Notes: generated by a model from the letters alone, not told the origin. A stretch of 7,977 nucleotides of DNA from Butyrivibrio sp. (GCF_024699075.1 NZ_JAILQF010000228.1:1-7977), one strand, 5' to 3'. Counted from the stretch's first letter, positions 1 to 6,348 are shown. Made by a program: numbers and translations.

Positions 1-483
1 TCTTCTTAATAAAAGCGGATACAGGATCAAAGCCCCGTGCCATGCAAAGCTATATAGATTCATAAAGTTAAGAACAGGATAATAGATAGTCCAGTCTGGA
101 AAAAGAAGTGCCGCTATAGATCCTGGCATGATAAGCACATAGGCCAGTTCCCCAAAGAAATCTTTAGCCCATTTCCACGGCAGATATTCTCTAAGCAAAA
201 AAATGAATATACCAATACTACAGACATGGAGCGGCAAGTAGGCTACAGAAAATCTGTGAACACTTATCAAAAATGCATCTTTAAATATTTCCATAAAAAG
301 CATGACAACAGGAATAAGCTTAATAATAAAAGTCCTCTTCCTGCTGTCAGCTTTTAAAAGATGACAAATCAGTATTAATACTATAAGTATAGTTATACCA
401 GAACTTAAAATATGTATTTCTCCAAAAAGCGGATACCCCATCCCTGATGGAATGTCATCCTGCTGTTTCCAGAAATATTCCAT
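1..483 (-). CDS. TIGR02206/YwaF-type integral membrane protein (partial, C-terminus outside window)
   Basis: This gene starts with ATG at 483 and runs off the left edge, giving 161 visible residues. A GAGG ribosome binding site lies 6 bases upstream of the ATG. The product is strongly hydrophobic: likely helices at about 24-42, 53-75, 83-97, 112-128 and 135-158. The motif LPLHVCS (83-89), then PG (120-121), LFPDW (127-131) and WHG (148-150), match what I recall of the TIGR02206/YwaF family, which is related to eukaryotic TMEM164. The bacterial function is not established. TMEM164 has been described as a cysteine-centred acyltransferase, and Cys88 would be the matching residue, but transferring that role here is inference. 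The family is usually about 230-250 residues, so roughly one third is missing. No partner gene is visible on this side. Confidence 0.72.
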   Translation of the reverse strand, partial: MEYFWKQQDDIPSGMGYPLFGEIHILSSGITILIVLILICHLLKADSRKRTFIIKLIPVVMLFMEIFKDAFLISVHRFSVAYLPLHVCSIGIFIFLLREYLPWKWAKDFFGELAYVLIMPGSIAALLFPDWTIYYPVLNFMNLYSFAWHGALILYPLLLRR

Positions 484-510
484 ACTACGCCTCACGACAA
501 ACATTGATAG

Positions 511-684
511 TTGAGTAAAAAAAGACATATGGGATCATCATATTACACGGATGATTCCATGGAAAAAGCTGTATCGTCAGCCTGCTTCCAGCGTATAATC
601 AATGTGTCAGAAGTCAGATCTCTTTACATAAGAACAAGTGACTATGAAGATGCAGAGATTGTTGAAGTTGTCCTGCCAGAATAA
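511..684 (+). pseudogene. small orphan ORF, probable 3' remnant of a lost gene
   Basis: An open frame runs from TTG at 511 (or ATG at 529) to TAA at 682-684, giving 57 or 51 codons; a stop codon at 508-510 closes it upstream. Neither start has a Shine-Dalgarno sequence. The C-terminal half (ending in an acidic stretch and VVLPE) looks like a normal folded-protein tail rather than random translation, and a strong terminator follows 12 bases after the stop. These points suggest the surviving 3' end of a gene whose front was deleted when the flanking minus-strand gene came to lie beside it. It could also be a genuine small protein. I do not recognise the family. Confidence 0.3.
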
Positions 685-696
685 ATTGATGATAAC

Positions 697-750
697 AAAA
701 AGCCTACAGACAGTGTTGCAACTGCAACATTGTTGCTGTAGGCTTTTTTT
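697..750. terminator. bidirectional intrinsic terminator
   Basis: The arms AGCCTACAG (701-709) and CTGTAGGCT (736-744) pair perfectly and are flanked by A5 on the left and T7 on the right, so the hairpin works as a rho-independent terminator on both strands. A second small hairpin sits inside the loop: TGTTGC (714-719) with GCAACA (724-729). It ends the minus-strand operon at 776-1812 and any plus-strand transcript through the small ORF at 511-684. Confidence 0.88.
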
Positions 751-775
751 AAAGGAGTCATGTTCCTAATCCTTA

Positions 776-1099
776 TCAAGTCAGCTCCGTATACTTCTTA
801 CTACTCCCATAGCTCTTCTCTACAGGATACTTAGCCGCATTCTTCTGAATCTTATCCATAATGGCATCTTCAATATTAATGCCAATCTTATCCGCCATAA
901 GAATGCAGTAATTCATAACATCCGCAAGTTCCTCTGTGGCAGCCTCCTTGTCATATTCCGGGCTCCACTGGAAACACTCCAGAAGCTCTGCTGCCTCTAT
1001 CGAAATACTCTTTGCAAGATTCTCAGGAGTATGGAACTGATCCCAGTCCCTGTCCTTAGTAAATTTCAGTACTTCTTTCTTAACCTCTTCAAAATCCAT
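776..1099 (-). CDS. MazG-like nucleotide pyrophosphohydrolase
   Basis: This is a small cytosolic all-helical NTP pyrophosphatase of the MazG superfamily, which hydrolyses (d)NTPs to NMP and PPi. Numbered from the ATG at 1099 (107 residues), the metal-binding pattern is EAAE (35-38) followed by EELAD (56-60), giving the ExxE...ExxD carboxylates that hold Mg2+. The RDWDQFHTPENLA segment (17-29) and terminal KYP (90-92) are also typical. The length fits the single-domain family, so it is not the two-domain E. coli MazG. A TTG at 1108 is an alternative start that would overlap the previous stop, but GGAGGAG (1113-1119) is only 2 bases from it and 11 from the ATG, so I prefer the ATG. The gene lies 5 bases after the GIY-YIG/DUF2075 gene and is certainly cotranscribed with it. 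Likely roles are clearing damaged or excess nucleotides; the exact substrate cannot be read from sequence. Confidence 0.88.
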   Translation of the reverse strand: MDFEEVKKEVLKFTKDRDWDQFHTPENLAKSISIEAAELLECFQWSPEYDKEAATEELADVMNYCILMADKIGINIEDAIMDKIQKNAAKYPVEKSYGSSKKYTELT

Positions 1100-1104
1100 A
1101 GCTG

Positions 1105-1812
1105 TCAAAACTCCTCCACATATTTCATAAAATAATCTCTAAGCTTCTTATCGCATACATACAGATAAGTGCCTCGGATTCCCCTTGTCATCAAAACATA
1201 GTATATATTTTTGATATACAGATCCAGTTCCTCATCCGAAGCTGACTGCTTACCGCGCTTGTCATAATAGTTGGACCTGTCTACATATATCCTGCCCTTT
1301 TCCTCATCGTACTTGATATCATTACCAAGAATGACAAAAGCATAATTAAGGTCATATCCAGCACTTGTATGGATACATCCAACCTCATCAAGCGCTCCAT
1401 CGCTATTGATCCAGTTATTAAGGCAATGATTCCACCTCTTTTTGACACATTCAAGTTTGCTGAAATAGTTCTTATTAGCAATACCATCATTTTTATTTGT
1501 AATAGTATACTTGCCATCAGCAGAAACGAACTGGATTAGCTTAGACTCATAATCAAAAGTTACAGACTGATTGAATCTGCCGGAATATATGAAATGAACT
1601 GTATTGAATTCACGCTTTTCCTTATTGTTATAATGCTGCTTCATTCTCTCCGCAACATTAGTAGATTCGCCGATATAGACCTTATCTCCATTTTCCAGGA
1701 TGTAAAGCATCGGCCAGTTGCCAAGATAATCATCGTTTCCATAGCTGTCGCTGGGGAATTTATGATTGGTTATGACGTAGAGGTTTTCTTTGGTAGCTTC
1801 AGAATTGTTCAT
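1105..1812 (-). CDS. GIY-YIG nuclease domain joined to a truncated DUF2075 C-terminus (apparent internal deletion)
   Basis: The 235-residue product has two recognisable parts. Residues 11-117 form a GIY-YIG endonuclease domain: MLYIL (35-39), YIG (46-48), the conserved Arg56 in the AERMKQH helix and the likely catalytic Glu89 in FDYESKL are all present. Residues about 127-228 match the extreme C-terminus of DUF2075, a superfamily 1-like helicase/ATPase family, with IHTSAGYDLNYA (147-158) resembling a late helicase motif and LMTRGIRGTYLYVCD (207-221) carrying the arginine-finger region. The Walker A and B motifs and the rest of the core are absent. Full-length relatives are, from memory, over 600 residues, so some 350-400 residues appear to be missing without breaking the frame; the join falls near residues 117-135 (about 1410-1465). 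GGAG (1820-1823) lies 7 bases before the ATG. ATPase activity is not expected; nuclease activity could remain. Confidence 0.8.
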   Translation of the reverse strand: MNNSEATKENLYVITNHKFPSDSYGNDDYLGNWPMLYILENGDKVYIGESTNVAERMKQHYNNKEKREFNTVHFIYSGRFNQSVTFDYESKLIQFVSADGKYTITNKNDGIANKNYFSKLECVKKRWNHCLNNWINSDGALDEVGCIHTSAGYDLNYAFVILGNDIKYDEEKGRIYVDRSNYYDKRGKQSASDEELDLYIKNIYYVLMTRGIRGTYLYVCDKKLRDYFMKYVEEF

Positions 1813-1855
1813 ATAATTGCTCCAGTCTTAGGGGTTCTATAAAGCAACTATAATA

Positions 1856-1883
1856 AGTATACTACAGATTCTTTTAGTCTTAA
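1856..1883 (-). promoter_or_regulatory. possible promoter for the GIY-YIG/MazG operon
   Basis: On the minus strand TTAAGA (1878-1883, 4 of 6 to TTGACA) and TATACT (1856-1861, 5 of 6 to TATAAT) are separated by 16 bases, about 44 bases before the ATG at 1812. This is the best sigma70-type candidate in the divergent intergenic region, but the -35 is weak. Confidence 0.4.
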
Positions 1884-1945
1884 CTTTCATTTCAAACTTC
1901 CAACATATTTGTTAAAACATTACGGATTCTCAACAAAAACAACAT

Positions 1946-1974
1946 TTGTTTTTAAGTAGGCTAAATACTATTAT
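1946..1974 (+). promoter_or_regulatory. possible promoter for the potassium channel gene
   Basis: TTGTTT (1946-1951) and TATTAT (1969-1974, 5 of 6 to TATAAT) are spaced by 17 bases, giving a leader of roughly 45-50 bases before the ATG at 2028. The region is very AT-rich, so chance matches are possible. Confidence 0.38.
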
Positions 1975-2027
1975 TATTTATAGGTGTAATACCGTTAATT
2001 TATCCTGCTAATATATCGGAGGAAGTG

Positions 2028-2762
2028 ATGCGAAAAAGAATCTTTGAAATCATCGAAACAGCCAAAGATGACGACAAAATTAGTTCTATCTATGATGCTA
2101 TAATGTTGCTAGCGATCATTATAAGCATAATTCCATTAGGATTTAAGCAGTCTTTTCCAATTTTTTACTATACAGACCTTATAACAACTAGTCTTTTTAT
2201 TATCGATTACTTTTTGAGACTGATAACTGCTGACTATAAGCTTAAAGAGCATTCAGCTGTAGCTTTTGTAAAATATCCTTTCACACCTTGGGCTATCGTG
2301 GATCTTGTATCTATTCTTCCAAGTCTCACTGTTCTCAATCCAGGATTTAAGCTATTCCGTCTGTTCCGTATCATCAGAACTCTACGTGTACTAAGAGTTT
2401 TCAAAGCATTCAGGTATTCAAAGAGTATCAAGATCATAGCAAGAGTTATAAAGAATTCTCGAGGCCCACTAATGGCTGTATGTACACTTGCAATCTGCTA
2501 TATTCTCATTTCCGCTCTAGTTATCTTCAATGTTGAAGCTGATTCTTTTGATACGCTCTTTGATGCGATTTACTGGGCAACTGTCTCTCTTACTACTGTA
2601 GGTTATGGAGACATATACCCCATAACAACCGCTGGGCGAGTTATAACTATGATATCTTCCGTCTTTGGTATAGCTGTCGTTGCACTTCCGGCAGGTGTCA
2701 TCACTGCAGGATATCTGGAAGCTCTTACTGAAAGCAAAAAAGAGAATGACAACATTGAATGA
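2028..2762 (+). CDS. voltage-gated-type potassium channel (six transmembrane helices)
   Basis: This 244-residue inner-membrane protein has the full Kv channel plan. S1 is at about 22-38, S2 at 50-67, S3 at 87-100 (with the conserved Asp92 in IVDLV), S4 at 108-129, S5 at 148-169, then a pore helix, the filter TTVGYGD (189-195) and S6 at 204-230 with a PAG kink (221-223). S4 carries arginines at 111, 114, 117, 120 and 123, then Lys126 and Arg129: a positive charge at every third position, so the voltage sensor looks complete. TVGYGD is the K+-selective filter. There is no cyclic nucleotide-binding or RCK domain after S6, so gating is probably by voltage alone. GGAGG (2018-2022) sits 5 bases before the ATG; the GTG at 2025 is too close to it. 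The gene is monocistronic and convergent with the nuclease operon. Confidence 0.92.
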   Translation: MRKRIFEIIETAKDDDKISSIYDAIMLLAIIISIIPLGFKQSFPIFYYTDLITTSLFIIDYFLRLITADYKLKEHSAVAFVKYPFTPWAIVDLVSILPSLTVLNPGFKLFRLFRIIRTLRVLRVFKAFRYSKSIKIIARVIKNSRGPLMAVCTLAICYILISALVIFNVEADSFDTLFDAIYWATVSLTTVGYGDIYPITTAGRVITMISSVFGIAVVALPAGVITAGYLEALTESKKENDNIE

Positions 2763-2770
2763 ACACCTGA

Positions 2771-2806
2771 TAAAAAATGGCACAGCAGTCAATTTCTGCC
2801 ATGCCA
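2771..2806 (-). terminator. intrinsic terminator of the nuclease operon
   Basis: Read on the minus strand, TGGCATGGCAG (2806-2796) pairs with CTGCTGTGCCA (2788-2778) apart from a 2x2 internal mismatch, with a 7-base loop, and is followed by T6 (2777-2772). It lies 47 bases after the stop of the small Cys/His protein. On the plus strand the hairpin also follows the K+ channel stop, but there is no T tract on that side, so it is a convincing terminator only for the minus strand. Confidence 0.7.
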
Positions 2807-2852
2807 CTATATTTACGTAAAAAAGCAAAGCCACAAAATATTCTGTATATGC

Positions 2853-3149
2853 TCATTTTGTTTTAGTTGATGAAGAAGTCGTTGATGAGGTTGTATCATC
2901 AAGCTTTCCAGGATTACATTTCTTGCATGCTCTATATCCGTCATCTACAGCTTCTTGTAATGTGGTTTCTATCTTACTTTTCTTGAGGCTAGAGCATCCA
3001 GCAGTATGATAACATTCACCTGTCTTGGTTACATACACTACCGTGTCACCACTTGCTGCAAGAACTGTATTTGCTGGGGCAAACGCGCTAGTAATTAGAA
3101 CCGTAATAATAGTTACCACTAAAAATCTTTTCTTCAATACATTGCTCAT
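2853..3149 (-). CDS. small secreted Cys/His (Ada-like zinc-binding type) protein
   Basis: Starting from ATG at 3149 the product is 98 residues. This start has AAGGAGGG (3157-3164) 7 bases upstream and gives a clean signal peptide: basic KKR, a hydrophobic stretch at 9-24 and a likely cleavage near VLAA (29-32). The mature part is one short module, VYVTKTGECYHTAGC (38-52) to GYRACKKCNP (71-80), with His48, Cys52, Cys75 and Cys78 arranged like a four-ligand metal site (H-x3-C-x22-C-x2-C); Cys46 is an extra candidate ligand. A Ser/Thr/Lys tail follows (84-98). The upstream nuclease ends in the same module, so the two are paralogous at domain level. They are 26 bases apart and share the riboswitch-controlled transcript. 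The module may bind metal, nucleic acid or the cell surface; its function is unknown. Confidence 0.75.
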   Translation of the reverse strand: MSNVLKKRFLVVTIITVLITSAFAPANTVLAASGDTVVYVTKTGECYHTAGCSSLKKSKIETTLQEAVDDGYRACKKCNPGKLDDTTSSTTSSSTKTK

Positions 3150-3175
3150 CAGCAGTCCCTCCTTGAACATCAATC

Positions 3176-4099
3176 TCACGGATTACAACGTTTACATGGA
3201 TCATATCCCTGATCTATGAGCTCTTCTCTTGTTCCGCTGTAATACCATTTATTTGATTCCTTCATATCATTAACACTATCACATGTCGGATAGTGGAATT
3301 TATGAGTATTGGTGTTGGCTACATAATTGTACTGCTGCGTGGTCTGGTCTGTAGAGCTTCTGGTCAGATCTTCTTCAGAACTATCATTTGTTGTAAGCAC
3401 ATATCCGTCTATAGCGCTGTTACTGCCGTCTGCATAATTTATATTTACTCCCGGCTGCACGTTATAGCAGAATACGTTGAAGCAGATTCCCTGTCCTGAA
3501 TCTTCTACGGAATAGCTTTCAATCTGAACTCCTGTGCACAAGAGGTTATTGCCTTCAAATACAGGTGTAACCCTGTACATAACGTGATTACCGGTTGATT
3601 CTATGTAATTCGCAACCATATTTTCATATGGAAGCATACCATCAACGTTCATGTACCTTGTACCTGTGACAAGGTTGTTCTCATTAGCATTCTCACCAGT
3701 GAGCTGATAGCCTATAAGATGGCATCTATTGTAGAGATATGGCGGATCTGAGTCAACGAGTCCTGGGTACTTGTTCTGATTCCAACCTGTAGGTTTTATA
3801 GTGCCGATCGATTCGCGAGGTTCTGTAGGCATGAGGTCCTGGCCTATGCATGCAACGGCTGTTGTACATCTTCCAAGACTGTCTAATGCTCCATACTGTT
3901 CGTATGATACTGTGGTGATATCGGAAGCTGCGAAGGTTGGTATATTGCCGTTTAGGACTACTGATGCACTTCCTGTATAAGCCGGTATGTCGCTCTTGGC
4001 ATGGGCTTTGGTAAGTGTTAATCCCGGCAGGCTACTTATCAGTCCTATAATAATGAGCATCGCCAATATTCTGTTTATCTTAAAGTTTGCTATTCTCAT
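3176..4099 (-). CDS. secreted DNA/RNA non-specific endonuclease
   Basis: The 307-residue protein from ATG 4099 begins with a signal peptide (hydrophobic 11-30, probable cleavage after AHA, 32-34). The core is a beta-beta-alpha metal nuclease of the EndA/Spd type (Endonuclea_NS_2): NRCHLIG (124-130) supplies the catalytic His127, and ENANENNLVTGTRYMN (136-151) supplies the Mg2+-binding Asn, probably Asn151 by the spacing seen in streptococcal relatives. A linker rich in Ser, Thr and Gln (235-257) leads to a C-terminal Cys/His module: FHYPTC (268-273) and DPCKRCNP (300-307), with His269, Cys273, Cys302 and Cys305. It should degrade extracellular nucleic acid. The AGAGG site 8 bases before ATG 4099 fixes the start; an in-frame extension up to 4183 reads through the terminator hairpin and is not coding. 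Expression is predicted to be under c-di-GMP control through the leader at 4135-4246. Confidence 0.9.
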   Translation of the reverse strand: MRIANFKINRILAMLIIIGLISSLPGLTLTKAHAKSDIPAYTGSASVVLNGNIPTFAASDITTVSYEQYGALDSLGRCTTAVACIGQDLMPTEPRESIGTIKPTGWNQNKYPGLVDSDPPYLYNRCHLIGYQLTGENANENNLVTGTRYMNVDGMLPYENMVANYIESTGNHVMYRVTPVFEGNNLLCTGVQIESYSVEDSGQGICFNVFCYNVQPGVNINYADGSNSAIDGYVLTTNDSSEEDLTRSSTDQTTQQYNYVANTNTHKFHYPTCDSVNDMKESNKWYYSGTREELIDQGYDPCKRCNP

Positions 4100-4134
4100 G
4101 TATTTATCCTCTATCTCTTTTCCCAAAAGGTAAT

Positions 4135-4162
4135 AAAAAAGGCACTGCACAGCTGCAATGCC
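4135..4162 (-). terminator. riboswitch-controlled intrinsic terminator (expression platform)
   Basis: On the minus strand GGCATTGCA (4162-4154) pairs with TGCAGTGCC (4149-4141): nine base pairs with one U-G wobble and a GCTG loop, followed directly by T6 (4140-4135). It stands between the aptamer and the nuclease ATG, so it stops transcription within the leader. Its left arm and loop (TGCAGCTG, 4157-4150) can instead pair with CAGTTGCA (4186-4179) in the aptamer's P1 strand to form an antiterminator. It also lies on the read-through path from the lipoprotein gene upstream. Confidence 0.87.
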
Positions 4163-4173
4163 CATTACTCGTG

Positions 4174-4246
4174 TTACATGCAACTGGCTGACTCTGAGAG
4201 TCCCTATAGCTTTGTGTCACCAGATTGCTCTGGCTTTACCGTTTAT
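4174..4246 (-). promoter_or_regulatory. c-di-GMP class I (GEMM-I) riboswitch aptamer
   Basis: Read on the minus strand, the elements occur in family order. The P1 5' strand is in CGGTAAAG (4241-4234). A hairpin CCAGA (4233-4229)/TCTGG (4224-4220) is closed by the GNRA tetraloop GCAA. Next comes GACACAAAGC (4218-4209), corresponding to the conserved GACGCAAAGC. TATAGG leads to a second hairpin GACTC/GAGTC, then AGCCAG and TTGC closing P1 (about 4188-4180). Positions matching the ligand contacts of the Vibrio cholerae Vc2 structure seem retained: a G near 4240, an A near 4213 and a C near 4180. The alignment was made by eye from memory of the family. The GACGC to GACAC change and a weak, wobble-containing P1 are departures. 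The family senses cyclic di-GMP. Confidence 0.85.
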
Positions 4247-4272
4247 ATGTATTCGCTATTTAGTTAAGTCCA

Positions 4273-4301
4273 AGTATAATTATTTCCTTCTGCCATGTCA
4301 A
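4273..4301 (-). promoter_or_regulatory. consensus sigma70-type promoter of the nuclease operon
   Basis: On the minus strand a perfect TTGACA (4301-4296) and TATACT (4278-4273, 5 of 6) are separated by exactly 17 bases. Transcription would start near 4266, giving a leader of about 167 bases that holds the whole aptamer and terminator before the ATG at 4099. The -35 box begins 18 bases past the lipoprotein stop codon. A strong constitutive promoter followed by leader control is the usual riboswitch layout. Confidence 0.82.
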
Positions 4302-4319
4302 TATGTTCATGGCGCTTCC

Positions 4320-6314
4320 TCAGCCGAACACCGGAACATCCTCGAAGTCATCTTCCGTATACTCATCGCATATAACGCCATCTTCTATCTTAAATCTGAC
4401 GCCTACTCCATCATCGGTGATAAGATCGACATATGTCTCTCCATCTGTTTTGTACAGTGTAAGGTTTGATCCTGCAGGAATAGTTTTTTCGGTCCAATAA
4501 TACTCACTGTCAATATTGTCAGATGAATCTAATGTCATCTCCTTTTTGGTCACGATAGTCTCACCTGTCTCTCCAACAGGTTTGCCGGGATTGATAGAAT
4601 CGATGCCTACGTAGTACTCAAACTTATCAACGCTAACAGGCATGCCGTCAAATCCAACTGTAAAAGTCTTCTTAACTACAGACCTGCCAAAGATATCCTC
4701 AGTTTTAAGAAGTACAAAACTGTTTGCATCTGTGATGTCATTATAGAACAAAGAGTAATCTTCATATATGCGTGGTTCGCTTATCTTGGTATTGTTCAGA
4801 TCAAATACATACAATGTGTCGCTGTTACCCTCGTCTAATATGTTTATGTACAGATAGCTCTTTCCATTTGCTTTTTCTATTAAAAACATGTTTTCAGTAT
4901 TACATAATATTTTTTCCTGGTACTGGGAGTCGCCATTTGAAAGAGTGAATTCTTTATAATACTCCTCGGGTACATTTACCGAAAGCTCAAATTCCTCTCC
5001 GCCTACAGTAAAACTGTTTTCCTCTCCTTCAAGCTTTGAAACCTTCCAGCTAGGTGCTGTCAGTTCATTATTGAGCTCTATCAGGTTTTCATCGCCGCTA
5101 AGACTATCTATCTCATCTCCGGTTCCTTTGACCAGATCACTGATCCTGTCTACGATCTCGTCCTGTGTCAGGTCTTCACCTGTGTAGCACTCATACTCTG
5201 TTTTGCCTTCATAATCTTCAGACCAGTCATCAAGTTCATCATCTGAAGGCACTCCGTCCCCGTCTTTATCCTCATAGTTATAGTATTTCTCTGAATATGC
5301 CAGCGAGACTTTGTAGTTTTCATCCATCGTCATGTAGTAGGTATAGAGAATTGCTCCAGCATAATCTGTATTATAATTTTCTGCAAGACCCGCTTTGGGA
5401 TAGTAGTCGTAGCCGCCGTTACCGCCTGCGCCGTAGCCCCAGTCATCTATCGAGAGTATTAGCTTTCCATCTGCGAAGGTATACATGCTGACACTGTAGC
5501 CCGGATAATCGATCACAAGCTCCGGAACGTCATCATCATCAAAGTATATGAGTTTATACTCATAATCTGCATAGTCATGGCCTAGGCAGTATCTGCTGGC
5601 GATCATCTCATATGCTTCCTGATATGAGTCGAACTGTCCATCGGGATGTCCATCTGTTAGAAAAGCTATAGTTGCAGCTGCTGAAAAGTCACTTCCAAAA
5701 TAGTCCTCAATAGCTTCAGGTTTACTAAAAGTACTATAATAGTTATAACTATCACTATAATCCTCGTACTCTCCGGTACAGATCTGGATCATCTCTCCTT
5801 CCTGAGTATCTCCGACTACAACTACATCTGAGATACCATCAAAATTGATGTCGCATATTCCAACTTCACTGATTTCATCATAATATGTATCATCTTCCTT
5901 TAGAGAGTGATGACGGGAATAATACACCTGTGCAAGTTCTGTATCGTCCTGCATTATCTTGAATGAAGACCACTTGCCTGCGTCCTTATCAATAAGCGGT
6001 ATGAGTTCAACTTCGCCAAATGGCTCCATGGTTACTTTCATGGAGTTTTCATCAAATGCTACTACCTGATAGCCATCGCCTGAATAAGATTCTTCTGCCT
6101 CATCTTCTGTCTCTTCGGAAGTCTCATCTTCCTCTTCATCAGTCTGTTCTGTTTTTTTATCAGATGGATCACCTGATGACTTGCTATTCTCTTCACCTGC
6201 TGCATTCTCCTTGCTTGCTTCCTCAGTAGAATCGGCATTCATCGACAGATCTGTATTGACGCATCCTGTAAGTGTGAGCGCGAGGATACATGCTACTACT
6301 ATTTTTCTTTTCAT
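4320..6314 (-). CDS. large acidic lipoprotein with calcium-type DxDxDG motifs
   Basis: From ATG 6314 this is a 664-residue predicted lipoprotein: MKRK, a hydrophobic stretch and the lipobox LTGC with lipidated Cys18. Residues about 25-77 are a Glu/Asp/Ser/Thr-rich unstructured linker. Three acidic loops follow: CDINFDGISD (154-163, an FG-GAP/VCBS-like loop), YFDDDDVPELVI (257-268) and EDKDGDGVPSDDEL (348-361, EF-hand-like), so Ca2+ binding is plausible. The region 425-664 is beta-rich. It should sit on the outer face of the membrane. I recognise the style (secreted lipoproteins of Lachnospiraceae) but no named family. GGAGG is 12 bases before this ATG; a GTG at 6323 lies only 3 bases from it and would add three residues. 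The ATG gives the cleaner signal peptide, but the start is uncertain. Transcription continues toward the riboswitch terminator. Confidence 0.75.
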   Translation of the reverse strand: MKRKIVVACILALTLTGCVNTDLSMNADSTEEASKENAAGEENSKSSGDPSDKKTEQTDEEEDETSEETEDEAEESYSGDGYQVVAFDENSMKVTMEPFGEVELIPLIDKDAGKWSSFKIMQDDTELAQVYYSRHHSLKEDDTYYDEISEVGICDINFDGISDVVVVGDTQEGEMIQICTGEYEDYSDSYNYYSTFSKPEAIEDYFGSDFSAAATIAFLTDGHPDGQFDSYQEAYEMIASRYCLGHDYADYEYKLIYFDDDDVPELVIDYPGYSVSMYTFADGKLILSIDDWGYGAGGNGGYDYYPKAGLAENYNTDYAGAILYTYYMTMDENYKVSLAYSEKYYNYEDKDGDGVPSDDELDDWSEDYEGKTEYECYTGEDLTQDEIVDRISDLVKGTGDEIDSLSGDENLIELNNELTAPSWKVSKLEGEENSFTVGGEEFELSVNVPEEYYKEFTLSNGDSQYQEKILCNTENMFLIEKANGKSYLYINILDEGNSDTLYVFDLNNTKISEPRIYEDYSLFYNDITDANSFVLLKTEDIFGRSVVKKTFTVGFDGMPVSVDKFEYYVGIDSINPGKPVGETGETIVTKKEMTLDSSDNIDSEYYWTEKTIPAGSNLTLYKTDGETYVDLITDDGVGVRFKIEDGVICDEYTEDDFEDVPVFG

Positions 6315-6348
6315 AATCGTCACTGACCTCCATTAAACGCATATATGA

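Noticed and set aside
1594..1842. Plus-strand hydrophobic ORF opposite the start of the GIY-YIG gene
   Set aside because: The minus-strand frame encodes the GIY-YIG catalytic motifs across the same bases, so the hydrophobic frame is incidental.
2025..2027. GTG start for the K+ channel
   Set aside because: It is only 2 bases from the GGAGG ribosome site; the adjacent ATG at 2028 has 5-base spacing.
2517..2834. Minus-strand ORF opposite the K+ channel pore region
   Set aside because: It overlaps the highly conserved TVGYGD-coding region and has no supporting motif or ribosome binding site.
4100..4183. In-frame N-terminal extension of the nuclease gene to an upstream ATG at 4183
   Set aside because: It reads through the riboswitch terminator hairpin and T tract, while ATG 4099 has a ribosome binding site at good spacing and begins a proper signal peptide.
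4158..4500. Plus-strand ORFs over the riboswitch and the 3' end of the lipoprotein gene (4158-4469 and 4303-4500)
   Set aside because: They lie opposite well-supported minus-strand features, lack ribosome binding sites and have no recognisable protein motifs.
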